A stretch of DNA of 64,000 nt from Lachnospiraceae bacterium KM106-2 (GCA_009731425.1 AP018794.1:3840501-3904500); one strand, 5' to 3'. Counted from the first letter of the stretch, positions 24,600 through 34,975 are shown. Numbers and translations are program-made. Notes: generated from the sequence alone by a model not told the origin.

Positions 24600-25910
24600 A
24601 TGAGAAATTATACAACACAAATGGATGCTGCAAGAAAAGGAATGATAACAAAACAGATGGAAATTGTTGCAGAGAAGGAGCAACTACCAGTACATACACT
24701 TCTTAAGCTTGTGGCTGAGGGAAAAGTAGCAATTTGTGCAAATAAGAATCACCAATGTCTTGATCCAGAAGGAATCGGAAGTATGCTTCGAACCAAGGTC
24801 AATGTGAATCTTGGAGTATCGCGGGATTGTAAAGATTATAATGTAGAGATGCAAAAGGTGATGAGTGCAGTGGAATTAGGTGCCGAGGCGATCATGGATT
24901 TATCGAGTCATGGAAATACACAGCCATTTCGTAAACGATTAACAAAGGAGTGTCCTGTTATGATCGGTACCGTTCCCGTATATGATAGTGTGATCCACTA
25001 TCAGCGGGATCTTGCAACTTTAACGGCACAAGATTTTATCGATGTTGTTCGTCTTCATGCAGAAGATGGAGTGGATTTTGTAACGTTACATTGTGGAATC
25101 ACGAGAAAGACCATTGAACAGATCAAGACTCATAAGAGGAAAATGAATATCGTCAGCCGTGGAGGAAGCCTCGTTTTTGCCTGGATGAGTATGACAGGAG
25201 AGGAAAATCCATTTTATGAATATTTTGATCAGATTTTAGATATCTGTGAGGAGTACGATGTTACAATTTCTTTAGGAGATGCTTGTCGTCCAGGATGCTT
25301 AGCCGATGCTACTGATGTATGTCAGATAGAGGAATTAGTTCGTCTAGGAGAATTGACAAAACGAGCATGGGCACATAATGTTCAGGTAATGGTCGAAGGA
25401 CCGGGACATGTACCACTGAATCAAGTGGCAGCCAATATGGAAGTGCAAAAGAGTATCTGTATGGGGGCACCTTTTTATGTATTAGGACCACTTGTAACAG
25501 ATATCGCACCAGGTTATGATCATATTACAGCAGCAATTGGTGGAGCAGTTGCAGCTATGAATGGAGCAGCGTTTTTATGCTACGTGACACCAGCGGAACA
25601 TTTAGCATTACCCAATATTGCTGATGTGAAGCAAGGAATTATTGCATCTAAAATAGCAGCACATGCAGCAGATATTGCAAAGGGAATTCCAGGAGCCAGG
25701 GATCAGGATGATCGTATGGCAGAAGCTCGTCATAAGCTGGATTGGGAAGCTCAGTTTGAGTGCGCTATCGATGGTGATACAGCAAAAGCAATTCGTGATG
25801 ACAGACTTCCGGAGGATGATCATAGTGACACTTGCAGTATGTGTGGAAAGTTTTGTGCAGTACGTAGTATGAACAAGGCATTAGCAGGAGAGTATATTGA
25901 TATTTTATGA
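24600..25910 (+). CDS. thiC: Phosphomethylpyrimidine synthase ThiC
   Basis: A 436-residue radical-SAM enzyme that converts aminoimidazole ribotide to the HMP-phosphate pyrimidine part of thiamine. Visible hallmarks are TQMDAARKG at the start, [49 protein letters not shown] and the C-terminal iron-sulfur motif [11 protein letters not shown] (CxxCxxxxC). The length matches the short bacterial form without the N-terminal extension. Together with thiW it gives both arms of precursor supply, pyrimidine made and thiazole imported, under one riboswitch. Confidence 0.97.
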   Translation: MRNYTTQMDAARKGMITKQMEIVAEKEQLPVHTLLKLVAEGKVAICANKNHQCLDPEGIGSMLRTKVNVNLGVSRDCKDYNVEMQKVMSAVELGAEAIMDLSSHGNTQPFRKRLTKECPVMIGTVPVYDSVIHYQRDLATLTAQDFIDVVRLHAEDGVDFVTLHCGITRKTIEQIKTHKRKMNIVSRGGSLVFAWMSMTGEENPFYEYFDQILDICEEYDVTISLGDACRPGCLADATDVCQIEELVRLGELTKRAWAHNVQVMVEGPGHVPLNQVAANMEVQKSICMGAPFYVLGPLVTDIAPGYDHITAAIGGAVAAMNGAAFLCYVTPAEHLALPNIADVKQGIIASKIAAHAADIAKGIPGARDQDDRMAEARHKLDWEAQFECAIDGDTAKAIRDDRLPEDDHSDTCSMCGKFCAVRSMNKALAGEYIDIL

Positions 25911-25915
25911 TTTCA

Positions 25916-25944
25916 TTGACAGGAAAGAAAAATAGCAGTATACT
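25916..25944 (+). promoter_or_regulatory. Sigma-A promoter of the trmB-lysA operon
   Basis: TTGACA, 17-bp spacer, TATACT, directly after thiC. Confidence 0.8.
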
Positions 25945-25946
25945 TA

Positions 25947-25970
25947 TAGTGTTCCTAAAAAGAAACACTA
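25947..25970. promoter_or_regulatory. Inverted repeat at the trmB start site
   Basis: TAGTGTT and AACACTA are 10 bp apart, beginning 3 bp after the -10 box. This position suits an operator, perhaps bound by the TrmB-type regulator itself. Confidence 0.45.
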
Positions 25971-25992
25971 ATAATAAGCGGAGGTATTTTTT

Positions 25993-26679
25993 ATGGTAGA
26001 GCAACTAATGATGTTTGGATTAACAAGACAGGAGGCTACCATCTATATAGCGCTATTATCAGAAGGAACATTATCAGGATATGAGACTGCTAAAGTAACA
26101 GGAATTTCAAGGTCCAATACATATAATGCATTGGCTGGCTTGGTTGAAAAGGGTGCTGCATATATAATTGAAGAAAATGCAGCAAAGTACACGCCGGTTG
26201 CAGTGAAAGAATTTTGCGATAATAAATTATTCGCATTACAGAACATAGAGGATGAGCTAGTTAAGAATCTTCCAAAAGAAAAGGAAGAGACACAAGGCTA
26301 TATTACGATTAAAGGAGATCATCATATTCTTGATAAGATGCGCAACATGTTAGTAGGAGCTAAGAGCAGAGTCTACATCAGCGTATCGCAAGCAATTCTT
26401 ATTCAGTTTGAACAGGAATTAAAGCAATTACTAGATCATGAAATTAAAGTGGTTGTTTTAAGCGAAGAAAGTTTTGGATTAGAAGGAGCTATCTTTTATC
26501 ATAAGAAAGTACCAGCAGGTCAAATAAGGCTTATCGTTGACTCAGTCAATGTATTGACCGGAGAGATCAGAAATGAGGATGGTACCTGCCTGTATTCGAA
26601 GAATAAGAATCTTGTAGATGTATTTAAAGAGATGTTGAAAAATGAAATCAAATTGATTTCTATGACATCGACAACATAA
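25993..26679 (+). CDS. TrmB-family transcriptional regulator
   Basis: A 228-residue protein with the N-terminal TrmB winged helix (LMMFGLTRQEATIYIALLSEGTLSGYETAKVTG, then SRSNTYNALAGLVEKGAAY). A C-terminal phospholipase D-like/sugar-binding-type domain follows from about residue 100. TrmB regulators sense sugars or other metabolites; the effector here is unknown. GGAGG is 8 bp before ATG. It precedes lysA by 26 bp in one operon, with an inverted repeat at the promoter that could be its own operator. Confidence 0.85.
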   Translation: MVEQLMMFGLTRQEATIYIALLSEGTLSGYETAKVTGISRSNTYNALAGLVEKGAAYIIEENAAKYTPVAVKEFCDNKLFALQNIEDELVKNLPKEKEETQGYITIKGDHHILDKMRNMLVGAKSRVYISVSQAILIQFEQELKQLLDHEIKVVVLSEESFGLEGAIFYHKKVPAGQIRLIVDSVNVLTGEIRNEDGTCLYSKNKNLVDVFKEMLKNEIKLISMTSTT

Positions 26680-26705
26680 GAAAACAGGAAAAGGAGATTG
26701 GTAGT

Positions 26706-27980
26706 ATGTGCAGTAAAAAGAAGCCATTTGTTACATTACAACAAGTCAAAGAGATCACGAAGACCTATCCTACCCCATTTCACATTTATGATGAATCGGG
26801 AATCAGAGAAAATGCAAGAAAGCTAAGAAAAGCATTTTCCTGGAACAAAGGATTTAAAGAGTTTTTCGCTGTCAAGGCAACTCCTAATCCATATATTTTA
26901 AATATATTAAAAGAAGAAGGATGTGGAACAGATTGTTCCTCATTAACCGAATTGATGTTATCCAATGCACTGGGATTCCAGCAAGGAGAGATCATGTTCT
27001 CTTCTAATACCACACCAGCAGAAGAGTTTAAAAAGGCAAAAGAAGTGAATGCCATCATTAACTTAGATGATTACACACATATTGATCTCGTAAATAATTT
27101 AATTGGCATTCCAGAAACAATCTGCTGCCGGTATAATCCAGGTGGGCTATTTAAGATCAGTACGGATATCATGGATAATCCAGGAGATGCGAAATATGGT
27201 TTTACAAAGGAACAGATGATTGATGGATATAAGAAGTTAATGGGTCTGGGTGCTAAGAATTTTGGAATTCATTCATTCTTGGCAAGTAATACGGTAAGTA
27301 ATGAATATTATCCGGCTTTGGCTAAGATCCTTTTTGAATTAGCAGTAGAGTTGAAAGAGAAGACTGGCGCCCATATTACTTTTATTAACCTATCCGGTGG
27401 TGTTGGAATTCCTTATCGTCCTGATCAAGAAGAAAATGATATTATGGTGATCGGCGAAGGCGTAAGAAAAGCCTATGAGGAAATCTTAGTACCAGCAGGA
27501 ATGGGTGATGTGGCAATCTATACAGAACTCGGAAGATTTATGTTAGGACCTTATGGATGTCTTGTAGCACAGGCGACTCATGAGAAACATATCTATAAAG
27601 AATATATTGGTTTGGATGCATGTGCGGTCAACTTAATGCGTCCAGCTATGTATGGTGCTTACCATCATATCACGGTTCTTGGTAAAGAGAATGAGCCTTG
27701 TGATCATAAATATGATGTAACCGGTTCCTTATGTGAGAATAATGATAAATTTGCTATTGATCGCATGCTACCTAAGATTGATATGGGTGATTATTTAGTA
27801 ATTCATGATACCGGCGCACATGGATTCTCTATGGGATATAACTATAATGGAAAATTACGTTCTGCAGAGTTGCTCTTACAGCGAGATGGGAATGTGAAAT
27901 TAATTCGACGTGCAGAGACACCAGAAGATTATTTCGCAACTTTTGATTTTTGTGACATATTAAAAGATATGAAATATTGA
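26706..27980 (+). CDS. lysA: Diaminopimelate decarboxylase-like PLP enzyme
   Basis: A 424-residue fold-type III PLP decarboxylase. The Schiff-base lysine lies in FFAVKATPNP (Lys57). Glycine-rich NLSGGVGIPYRP, TELGRFMLGPYG and the active-site Cys in GSLCENNDKFA with the following Gly/Tyr-rich segment YLVIHDTGAHGFSMGYNYNG are in place. DapDC removes CO2 from meso-diaminopimelate to give lysine. It lies behind a TrmB regulator and ends at a terminator. Substrate specificity for diaminopimelate is likely from the motifs, though related decarboxylases exist. Confidence 0.88.
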   Translation: MCSKKKPFVTLQQVKEITKTYPTPFHIYDESGIRENARKLRKAFSWNKGFKEFFAVKATPNPYILNILKEEGCGTDCSSLTELMLSNALGFQQGEIMFSSNTTPAEEFKKAKEVNAIINLDDYTHIDLVNNLIGIPETICCRYNPGGLFKISTDIMDNPGDAKYGFTKEQMIDGYKKLMGLGAKNFGIHSFLASNTVSNEYYPALAKILFELAVELKEKTGAHITFINLSGGVGIPYRPDQEENDIMVIGEGVRKAYEEILVPAGMGDVAIYTELGRFMLGPYGCLVAQATHEKHIYKEYIGLDACAVNLMRPAMYGAYHHITVLGKENEPCDHKYDVTGSLCENNDKFAIDRMLPKIDMGDYLVIHDTGAHGFSMGYNYNGKLRSAELLLQRDGNVKLIRRAETPEDYFATFDFCDILKDMKY

Positions 27981-27991
27981 TTTAGTTAAGG

Positions 27992-28030
27992 AAAAGGCAA
28001 TTGTTGGTGGTGACAATTGCCTTTTCTTTT
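27992..28030 (+). terminator. Intrinsic terminator after lysA
   Basis: AAAAGGCAATTGT pairs with ACAATTGCCTTTT around TGGTGGTG, then a T run. Confidence 0.9.
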
Positions 28031-28188
28031 TGTTACAGTTTGTTTTGTGATGTTAAGCACATCATCATAGAGTCGATACTCCGCGCTGTTTTAGCAGAAG
28101 TATTTCCTTAATATATGAAAGTAATATTTTAAAATAGTAGAAAAAGTAATAAAAAATACTATAAAATAAAAAAAATGCTGTTTTCCTA

Positions 28189-28215
28189 TAATGTTAATCC
28201 TCAAACATCCGATAA
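28189..28215 (+). promoter_or_regulatory. Sigma-28-type promoter before flgM
   Basis: TAAT, 15 bp, TCCGATAA. This is close to the flagellar sigma-28 consensus (TAAA-N15-GCCGATAA) and shares TCCGATA with the flagellin promoter. Confidence 0.55.
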
Positions 28216-28261
28216 ATTAAGTAGTAAAGTTGTAATACACGATAGATTAGGTGGTGAGAAA

Positions 28262-28540
28262 ATGAGAGTAGATGCATATAACAAAATTAGTCAATTATAT
28301 CAAGTACAACAGACCGAAAAAATTACAAAAGTAAATAAGAAAAGTACAGGCGATAAATTAGAGATTTCACAAATGGGAAAGGATTACCATGTTGCAAAGA
28401 GCGCAGTAAACAATGCTCCTGACATCCGGTATGATAAAGTAAATAAAATTAAAGAAGCAATGAAAACAGGAACTTATAACGTAGATATGTCAGAAGTAGC
28501 TGAAAAGCTAGCAGATCATATGTTTGATTCTTTAATTTAA
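28262..28540 (+). CDS. flgM: FlgM, anti-sigma-28 factor
   Basis: A 92-residue, Lys-rich, largely disordered protein. The C-terminal part (RYDKVNKIKEAMKTGTYNVDMSEVAEKLADHM) is the conserved sigma-28-binding region (I-x-x-G-x-Y-x-v-d...vA-k-l). I use ATG 28262 with GGTGGTGAG just upstream; the in-frame extension to 28175 overlaps promoter sequence. FlgM holds sigma-28 inactive until the hook is finished and FlgM is exported. It heads the late flagellar block. Confidence 0.88.
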   Translation: MRVDAYNKISQLYQVQQTEKITKVNKKSTGDKLEISQMGKDYHVAKSAVNNAPDIRYDKVNKIKEAMKTGTYNVDMSEVAEKLADHMFDSLI

Positions 28541-28572
28541 ACATAGATAGATGTAAGGAGAGAATTTAATAT

Positions 28573-29087
28573 TGGCAAGTTTAGTGGAAGAATTAATTAC
28601 GACTTTGCAAAATGAGGAAAAGATCTATACAACATTGATTCCGATTGTAACGACAAAGACGTCAGTCATTGTAGAGAATAATCTGCAGAAACTCGAAGCG
28701 ATCACGGAGAGAGAGCAAGAGTATATGCAGCAGGTAACGAACCTGGAAGCGAAACGAAGAGAAATCATAAACAATATGGGAATCGTTATGGGAAAGAATC
28801 CCCAGGACTTAACATTAAAACAAATTATTGGCTTATTGGATAAACAGCCAGAAGAACAAAAACAACTCAGTATTATTCGAGATAATCTAAAATCAACCGT
28901 TCATACGTTGGTGCAAATCAACAATCATAACAAATCGTTAATAGAACAATCCCTAGAGATGATAGAATTCAATATGAATTTTATTCAGAGTACAAGGATG
29001 TCACCAGGGAACAACTATAACAAAGGTGCTTATGCAACAAATGAAGCATTCGCTGACCAAACATGGATGTTTGATGTCAAGCAATAG
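28573..29087 (+). CDS. flgN: FlgN-type flagellar chaperone
   Basis: A 171-residue, mostly helical protein. It begins ASLVEELITTLQNEEKIYTTLIPI, the usual FlgN opening, and has a central coiled coil (KLEAITEREQEYMQQVTNLEAKRREIINN). FlgN is the export chaperone for the hook-filament junction proteins FlgK and FlgL, which follow directly. The start is a TTG (28572-28574) behind AAGGAGAG; the coordinates given start one base inside it. The gene is 31 bp behind flgM. Confidence 0.85.
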
Positions 29088-29108
29088 TTTAAAATAGGTG
29101 GTGAAATC

Positions 29109-30902
29109 ATGAGTGGCTCAATGAGTAGCTTATACGTTGGCGTTACTGGACTAACAGCCAGTCAGAACGCGTTAAATACAACAGCACATAACTTAACTAA
29201 TATTGGAACAAAAGGTTATGTAAGACAACAGGCATTATTTGCAGATACGAATTATAGCTCTGTTGGAATCAATCATATTAATTCAATGCAGGTTGGTCTA
29301 GGAACCAATTTAGCAGCAGTAAGACAGGTGAGAGATACTTTCTTAGATAAATCTTACCGAATCGAGTCAGGAAGATATTCTTATTATGAAGTTCAATATC
29401 AGACAGCAGATGAAATTGAAGATGTAATGGGAGAGTTAGAAGGGGTTGAATTCCAAAATTCATTAGAAGATTTTTGGACATCCATTCAATCACTTGCAAA
29501 TGAACCGGATAATATCGTTCAAAGAACGACAACCGTTCAGACAGCAGTATCTTTCGTTGAAAGAGCAAATACGATCTATGCTCAGTTGAAAGATTATCAA
29601 TTGAGTTTAAATACGAAGATTAAGAATCAAGTGGATGAAGTAAATAGTATCGGACAGCAAATTGTTGATCTGAACTATCTCATTCAAAAAGCAGAAGCAG
29701 GTAATGTAGAGAATGCAAATGATTATAGGGATACAAGAAACTTATTACTAGATCAGCTTGCAACATACGGTGAAATTTCCTACGATGAAAATAAATATGG
29801 AGTGGTTACCGTAAACTTTGAAGGTGTTCAGTTTGTTAGTGAAACAGGATATAACAAAATGGGCGTTGAGAAAATGTCTGAGAATTCAGAAATGATCAAA
29901 CCAGTTTGGGAATTCTTTGATACCGATGTATTTGACCTTAGCCGTACACCAAAGTCAGATGATGATACTGATGTTGGATCGTTAAAAGGTATTTTGATCG
30001 CCCGTGGTGATGCAGTTGCGAACTACTCTGATATTCCTGTTAAACCAACAGAACCAAAGAAATCAGATTATGCAACAGATGCATTATATAATGCAGCATA
30101 TGCACAATATGAGACAGATTTAAGTCAGTTTGAAGCAGATACGAAAGTGTACAATCAAAAAGTAAATCAGTCGATCGTTATGTCAGTACAAGCACAGCTT
30201 GATCAATTAGTACATGGAGTTGTAACTAAGATCAATGATATCTTATGTCCAAATGAGACAGTTACCGATTCAGTGACAGGGGTTACCTACAAAGTATTAG
30301 CAAGTGATGCTTCAATCGGAATGGGCGATGGCTGCGAAGTACCAGGTACAGAATTATTTAGCAGAATCGGTTCTGATCGATATGAAGAAGTAACGATCAC
30401 AAGAAAAAAGGAAGATGGATCAACTTATACAGAGACTCGTTATGCTTACAAAGAAGAGGATGCATCTGATCCGAATTCTCTATACTCTATCACAAACATT
30501 CAGGTAAATCCGGATGTATTAAAGAATGTATCTTTGATCCCATTATCAAATGCCAATAAGACAGGTGATTATGCGGTTGATGTATGTAAAGAGTTAACAA
30601 GTGCTTGGACAGAGACTTTCGCAACATTAGATCCAAATACAACAACGAAAAATACATTTAAAGATTACTATATTACAATGGTTGGAGCGATTGCCAATCG
30701 AGGTAATACAACAAAGAGTATTGCGGATAATCAGGAATCTTTATCTGCATCTATTGATTCACAAAGACAACAAATTATTGGTGTATCATCAGATGAAGAG
30801 TTAACGAAGTTAATTCAATATCAACATGCATACAATGCTGCAAGCCGATATTTTTCTGTTGCAAATGATATGCTAGAACAACTAATTAATAATTTAGGCT
30901 AG
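29109..30902 (+). CDS. flgK: FlgK, hook-associated protein 1 (first copy)
   Basis: A 597-residue protein with conserved FlgK ends. The N-terminus has SLYVGVTGLTASQNALNTTAHNLTNIGTKGYVRQ, the flagellar rod/hook D0 motif. The C-terminus has SSDEELTKLIQYQHAYNAASRYFSVANDMLEQLINNLG. The middle is variable and includes a Lys/Pro/Tyr-rich stretch (VKPTEPKKSDYATD). FlgK joins hook and filament at the cell surface. GGTGG precedes ATG. A second, divergent flgK begins 15 bp later. Confidence 0.92.
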   Translation: MSGSMSSLYVGVTGLTASQNALNTTAHNLTNIGTKGYVRQQALFADTNYSSVGINHINSMQVGLGTNLAAVRQVRDTFLDKSYRIESGRYSYYEVQYQTADEIEDVMGELEGVEFQNSLEDFWTSIQSLANEPDNIVQRTTTVQTAVSFVERANTIYAQLKDYQLSLNTKIKNQVDEVNSIGQQIVDLNYLIQKAEAGNVENANDYRDTRNLLLDQLATYGEISYDENKYGVVTVNFEGVQFVSETGYNKMGVEKMSENSEMIKPVWEFFDTDVFDLSRTPKSDDDTDVGSLKGILIARGDAVANYSDIPVKPTEPKKSDYATDALYNAAYAQYETDLSQFEADTKVYNQKVNQSIVMSVQAQLDQLVHGVVTKINDILCPNETVTDSVTGVTYKVLASDASIGMGDGCEVPGTELFSRIGSDRYEEVTITRKKEDGSTYTETRYAYKEEDASDPNSLYSITNIQVNPDVLKNVSLIPLSNANKTGDYAVDVCKELTSAWTETFATLDPNTTTKNTFKDYYITMVGAIANRGNTTKSIADNQESLSASIDSQRQQIIGVSSDEELTKLIQYQHAYNAASRYFSVANDMLEQLINNLG

Positions 30903-30917
30903 AGAGGAGAGTGACTT

Positions 30918-32690
30918 ATGCCTTCAACATTTTTTGGATTAAATATTGGTACATCAGGACTTTATACGTATCAAGCTGCGTTAAATACAACAGCACATAA
31001 CATTTCAAATGCGGAAACTACAGGTTATACGCGCCAGGTGTTAAATCAGTCTGCCTCAAAGCCAATTTCCGTTTACAGTTCTTACGGAATGGTTGGTACT
31101 GGTGTAACAGGAACAAGTATTACACAGACTCGTAACTCTTATTACGATACAAAATACCGTATGAACAATTCTTTATATGGTATGTATAAAACAAAAGAGT
31201 ATTATATGAGTTCAATTGAAAATTACTTCAATGAAGTAAATGATACTGGTTTTACAAAGAGCTTCACTTATTTATCAGGTGCGATGCAGACATTAAGTGA
31301 TGATCCATCAGATGAGACAAAACGTACTCAGGTAGTCAATTATGCATCACAGCTTACGGATTATTTTAAGACTACGGTAACAAGCTTACAGGCAGTACAA
31401 GAGGAAGCAAATACAGAATTAAAAGCAAGCGTTGATCGAATCAATTCGATCGCAGAGCAGGTTGCGATGTTAACAAAACAGATCAATGTAGTGGAAGTTG
31501 GCGGAGAACAAGCAAACGATCTTCGAGATGCAAGAAATGTATTACTTGATGAACTTTCTAGCTTTGCAAATATTACGGTAGAAGAAAGAAAAGTTGGTTT
31601 CGACAGTGTTGGAACAACTGCTTTCGAAGTAAGAATGGACGGACAGCTTCTTGTAGATTCTACAGATTACAATACATTACAGTTGATTAGCCGTACAGAA
31701 AAACATAACGTAAATGATGTAGATGGACTTTACGATGTAAAATGGAGTAATGGACAGGACTTCCGCTTAAATGGTATCGGAGGTAATCTACAAGCTTTAT
31801 ATGAATTACGTGATGGTAACAACCAACAAAACTTACAAGGTAATGCATCTGGATCAAAGGGTGATACAAGCGTTAAATTAACAGGAACGAATGTAAACAG
31901 TGTATTACAATTAAATATTCCTGAATCAGGAACGATTACAATTGGTAATCAACAATATACTTACAGTTCCTTTGACTTTGCCGTTGTAGATGGAAAGTAT
32001 GAATATACATTTCAATTGGATTCGCCATTAAAGGTAGATGCAACAGGAAATAAAGGTAGTGTGGGAGAAAGCATTGATTACAAGGGAATCCCTTACTATA
32101 TGGATCAGATGAATCAGTTTGCCAGAACATTTGCAAGTAGTTTCAATGGGATTCACAATGGTGGACAGGATTTATACGGAAATGCTGGATTAGACATTTT
32201 TAATGCAACAAATAAAGTAACTGGTGAAAATTATAACTTTACAGAGGATTTCACTGCATCAGGAAAAGCAAATTCTTACTACTATTTAACAGCTGCCAAC
32301 TTTACGATCAATTCCGAAATCGTAGCGGATGTTAAGAAGTTAGCAACAGGATCTGATATGTCTCAAGGTATTGAACAAAAAGATATCTTAGATAAATTAG
32401 TTGCTTGTATCGATGATAAATCGATGTTTTCCAATGGTACGCCTTCTTCGTTCTTACAGACATTAGTTGCTAATGTCGGTGTAGATTCCAAGAAAGCAAG
32501 TAACTTCGCTGATAACCAGAAAAACATCTTAGCTTCTATTTCAAATCAGAGATTAAGTGAATCAGGCGTTGATACAGATGAAGAGGGTGTAAACTTGATC
32601 AAATATCAAAATGCTTACGGCTTTTCATCAAAAGTAATATCTGTAATGAATGAAGTTTTAGATAAGTTAATTAATGAAACAGGGGTTTAA
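30918..32690 (+). CDS. flgK: FlgK-type hook-associated protein (second copy)
   Basis: 590 residues with the same end signatures as the preceding gene: LNIGTSGLYTYQAALNTTAHNISNAETTGYTRQ at the N-terminus and DTDEEGVNLIKYQNAYGFSSKVISVMNEVLDKLIN at the C-terminus. The central domain differs strongly from the first copy. Two adjacent flgK genes suggest either a two-part hook-filament junction or specialised subunits. GAGAGGAGAG lies 8 bp before ATG. Confidence 0.9.
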   Translation: MPSTFFGLNIGTSGLYTYQAALNTTAHNISNAETTGYTRQVLNQSASKPISVYSSYGMVGTGVTGTSITQTRNSYYDTKYRMNNSLYGMYKTKEYYMSSIENYFNEVNDTGFTKSFTYLSGAMQTLSDDPSDETKRTQVVNYASQLTDYFKTTVTSLQAVQEEANTELKASVDRINSIAEQVAMLTKQINVVEVGGEQANDLRDARNVLLDELSSFANITVEERKVGFDSVGTTAFEVRMDGQLLVDSTDYNTLQLISRTEKHNVNDVDGLYDVKWSNGQDFRLNGIGGNLQALYELRDGNNQQNLQGNASGSKGDTSVKLTGTNVNSVLQLNIPESGTITIGNQQYTYSSFDFAVVDGKYEYTFQLDSPLKVDATGNKGSVGESIDYKGIPYYMDQMNQFARTFASSFNGIHNGGQDLYGNAGLDIFNATNKVTGENYNFTEDFTASGKANSYYYLTAANFTINSEIVADVKKLATGSDMSQGIEQKDILDKLVACIDDKSMFSNGTPSSFLQTLVANVGVDSKKASNFADNQKNILASISNQRLSESGVDTDEEGVNLIKYQNAYGFSSKVISVMNEVLDKLINETGV

Positions 32691-32709
32691 TAGGAGGTAA
32701 GTCTGAATC

Positions 32710-34245
32710 ATGCGTGTAACAAATCAAATGATGAGCAACAATGCATTGAGTAATATTAATAAAAACAAGATTGCATTGTCAAAATTAGAAGAACAGTACT
32801 CAACAAATAAAAAAATTCAGAAACCTTCTGATGATCCTGTTGTTGCAGTACGTGCATTAAAGCTTCGTAAGAACTTAAGTGAATTAAATCAATATTATGA
32901 AAAAAATATTCCTGATGCAAAGTCATGGATGGAGATTACAGAAAGTGCATTGAAGAATGTAACAGATATCTGTACTTCAATCAATGGCTATGCCAACCAG
33001 GGTGCAACAGATACATTAACAGCAGATAACCGTGCCAGTGTATTAAAGAACATTCAGCAGTTAGTATCACAGATTTATGAGGAAGGTAACTCAAACTGCG
33101 CAGGACGTTATGTATTTACTGGTTATAAGACGGATACTGGTCTTCTGTTTGATCAGGATACAAACAACAAGAAATATACGATCACACAGGAATTTAAAGG
33201 AACTGATATTTCAAGTTCTGAAAGAGTAATTGGTGGTTATACCGTTGATGATTATACAAATCCAGCAGCAGGTACAACTCCTTCCGTAGGTACATTCTCA
33301 ACTGCACCAGTATCTCAGAGCGTATATACGATGAATCTTGGATATAACGATCTAGATGGAACAGCTGGCAGCGTGAAGATTGGCTACACATACAAAAATG
33401 CAGGAGGAACAGATGTTACGGTAAACATTGATCCAACAAAGATCAATATTGTATCGGTTTCTGATAAAAATGCTTACAGCGCAGCTGATGATGGAATTAA
33501 TTTTATTAAGGAAACAGGCGAGCTTGTAATTGGTAAGACAGTTCATGAGACAATGAAACTTGCAACGGATATTAAAGTTGATTATCAAAAGAGTGAATTC
33601 TCTAAAGGTGACGTGAAGCCGGAAATGTATTATGATTGTGTTATGGAACAGCATGTTGGAGCAGTAGCATCCACTGCTGTTGAGAAGACAATTACTTATG
33701 AGAAAAAGAGCCAGAATATCTCTTATGATATCAACTTTAATCAAAGTTTAGTTGTAAATACAGAAGCAAGCGATGCAATTCCAATGGATCTAAAAAGACA
33801 GGTTGACATTGTTGCAAAAGCAATTCAAGATGTAGATAAAGTTGAAAGCGATATTACAGAAGTTAAGAAGATGCTTGAAGATACTAGCACAACGGATGCT
33901 CAGAAAAAAGTATTAGAAGCATTACAAAGCCAGTTAGAAACAGAACTTTCCTTAAAGACAAGTATTATGCAGAAGGAATTTGGTAATACCTTAACAGCTA
34001 CTTCGAATCAACAACAGGCAGCCAATCTTGCAGTAGCAGATTTAGGTAGCCGTTATGTTCGACTTGAAATGACAGAAGAAAGATTATCAACTCAGCAGAC
34101 AGACTTTGAAGATTTATTATCTACAAATGAGGATGCAGATATGGTTGAGACAATTGTAAAATACAACTCTCAATCAACAATTTACAATGCTTCTTTGTCC
34201 GCAGCGGCAAAGATCGCGAAGAACTCATTGCTTGACTTTATTTAG
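32710..34245 (+). CDS. flgL: FlgL, hook-associated protein 3
   Basis: 511 residues. The N-terminus (MRVTNQMMSNNALSNINKNK, KLEEQYSTNKKIQKPSDDPV) and the C-terminus (STNEDADMVETIVKYNSQSTIYNASLSAAAKI) are flagellin-like FlgL signatures. The middle carries an insertion, making it longer than the roughly 300 residues of enteric FlgL. It forms the ring between FlgK and the filament. AGGAGG is 12 bp before ATG. Confidence 0.92.
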   Translation: MRVTNQMMSNNALSNINKNKIALSKLEEQYSTNKKIQKPSDDPVVAVRALKLRKNLSELNQYYEKNIPDAKSWMEITESALKNVTDICTSINGYANQGATDTLTADNRASVLKNIQQLVSQIYEEGNSNCAGRYVFTGYKTDTGLLFDQDTNNKKYTITQEFKGTDISSSERVIGGYTVDDYTNPAAGTTPSVGTFSTAPVSQSVYTMNLGYNDLDGTAGSVKIGYTYKNAGGTDVTVNIDPTKINIVSVSDKNAYSAADDGINFIKETGELVIGKTVHETMKLATDIKVDYQKSEFSKGDVKPEMYYDCVMEQHVGAVASTAVEKTITYEKKSQNISYDINFNQSLVVNTEASDAIPMDLKRQVDIVAKAIQDVDKVESDITEVKKMLEDTSTTDAQKKVLEALQSQLETELSLKTSIMQKEFGNTLTATSNQQQAANLAVADLGSRYVRLEMTEERLSTQQTDFEDLLSTNEDADMVETIVKYNSQSTIYNASLSAAAKIAKNSLLDFI

Positions 34246-34278
34246 AGCAGGTTGAAACATGAAAGGAGTAACAAAAGC

Positions 34279-34746
34279 ATGTTAGTACGTACGAAGTATT
34301 TCGGAGAGGTAAACATTACAGAAGATAAAATTGTGCATTTCCAGAATGGTATTATGGGATTTGAACAATATAAAGATTATACAATCATTTATGATAATGA
34401 AAGTAGTAGCAAGCAAACCATTTCTTGGTTGCAAAGTATTGAGAAAGAGGAACTTGCATTACCAATCATTAGCCCTCTTACAGTGGATTCTTCTTATAAT
34501 CCAACTGTAAATGAAGAATGGATGCAAACATTAGGAAATTTAAATGATGAGAATCTTGCCATGTTTTTAGTGTTGACTGTACCAGCGGATATTACGAAGA
34601 TGACTGCTAACATGAAAGCTCCTATTATTATTAATAGTGATACAAGACAAGCTTCGCAGATCATCGTCGAAAATAAAGAGTATACGGTGAAACGAAATAT
34701 TTATGAAATCTTTAATGCTTGCAAGAAAGAGAAGGAGGAAAAATAA
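34279..34746 (+). CDS. fliW: FliW, flagellar assembly factor and CsrA antagonist
   Basis: A 155-residue protein with the FliW hallmarks [27 protein letters not shown] and NPTVNEEW. FliW binds CsrA when flagellin is low and releases it for flagellin when flagellin accumulates, so it couples filament assembly to translation. ATG 34279 has AAAGGAG 11 bp upstream; an in-frame upstream ATG at 34252 overlaps that site and is less likely. csrA starts 1 bp after the stop codon. Confidence 0.93.
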   Translation: MLVRTKYFGEVNITEDKIVHFQNGIMGFEQYKDYTIIYDNESSSKQTISWLQSIEKEELALPIISPLTVDSSYNPTVNEEWMQTLGNLNDENLAMFLVLTVPADITKMTANMKAPIIINSDTRQASQIIVENKEYTVKRNIYEIFNACKKEKEEK

Positions 34747-34747
34747 T

Positions 34748-34975
34748 ATGTTAGCTCTATCTCGAAAAGCAGGAGAAACGATAGTAATCGGAAATGACGT
34801 TGAGATTACGATCCTGGAGGTAAAAGGCGATCAGGTGAAGATAGGAATCAATGCACCGAAATCAGTGCCAGTATATCGAAAAGAAATCTACGTTCAAATT
34901 CAAGAATCGAATAAGGAAGCTGCAAAAGGAACGGAATCCACAGTGAATGCCTTAAAAGGATTAATGAATAAATAG
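34748..34975 (+). CDS. csrA: CsrA, carbon storage/translation regulator
   Basis: A 75-residue CsrA with the universal start [15 protein letters not shown], the core [19 protein letters not shown] and a slightly extended C-terminal helix. CsrA dimers bind GGA motifs in RNA and block ribosome binding. The ribosome site AAGGAGG lies within the last codons of fliW, so the two are translated together. The flagellin leader 4 kb downstream carries two suitable GGA sites. Confidence 0.96.
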   Translation: MLALSRKAGETIVIGNDVEITILEVKGDQVKIGINAPKSVPVYRKEIYVQIQESNKEAAKGTESTVNALKGLMNK

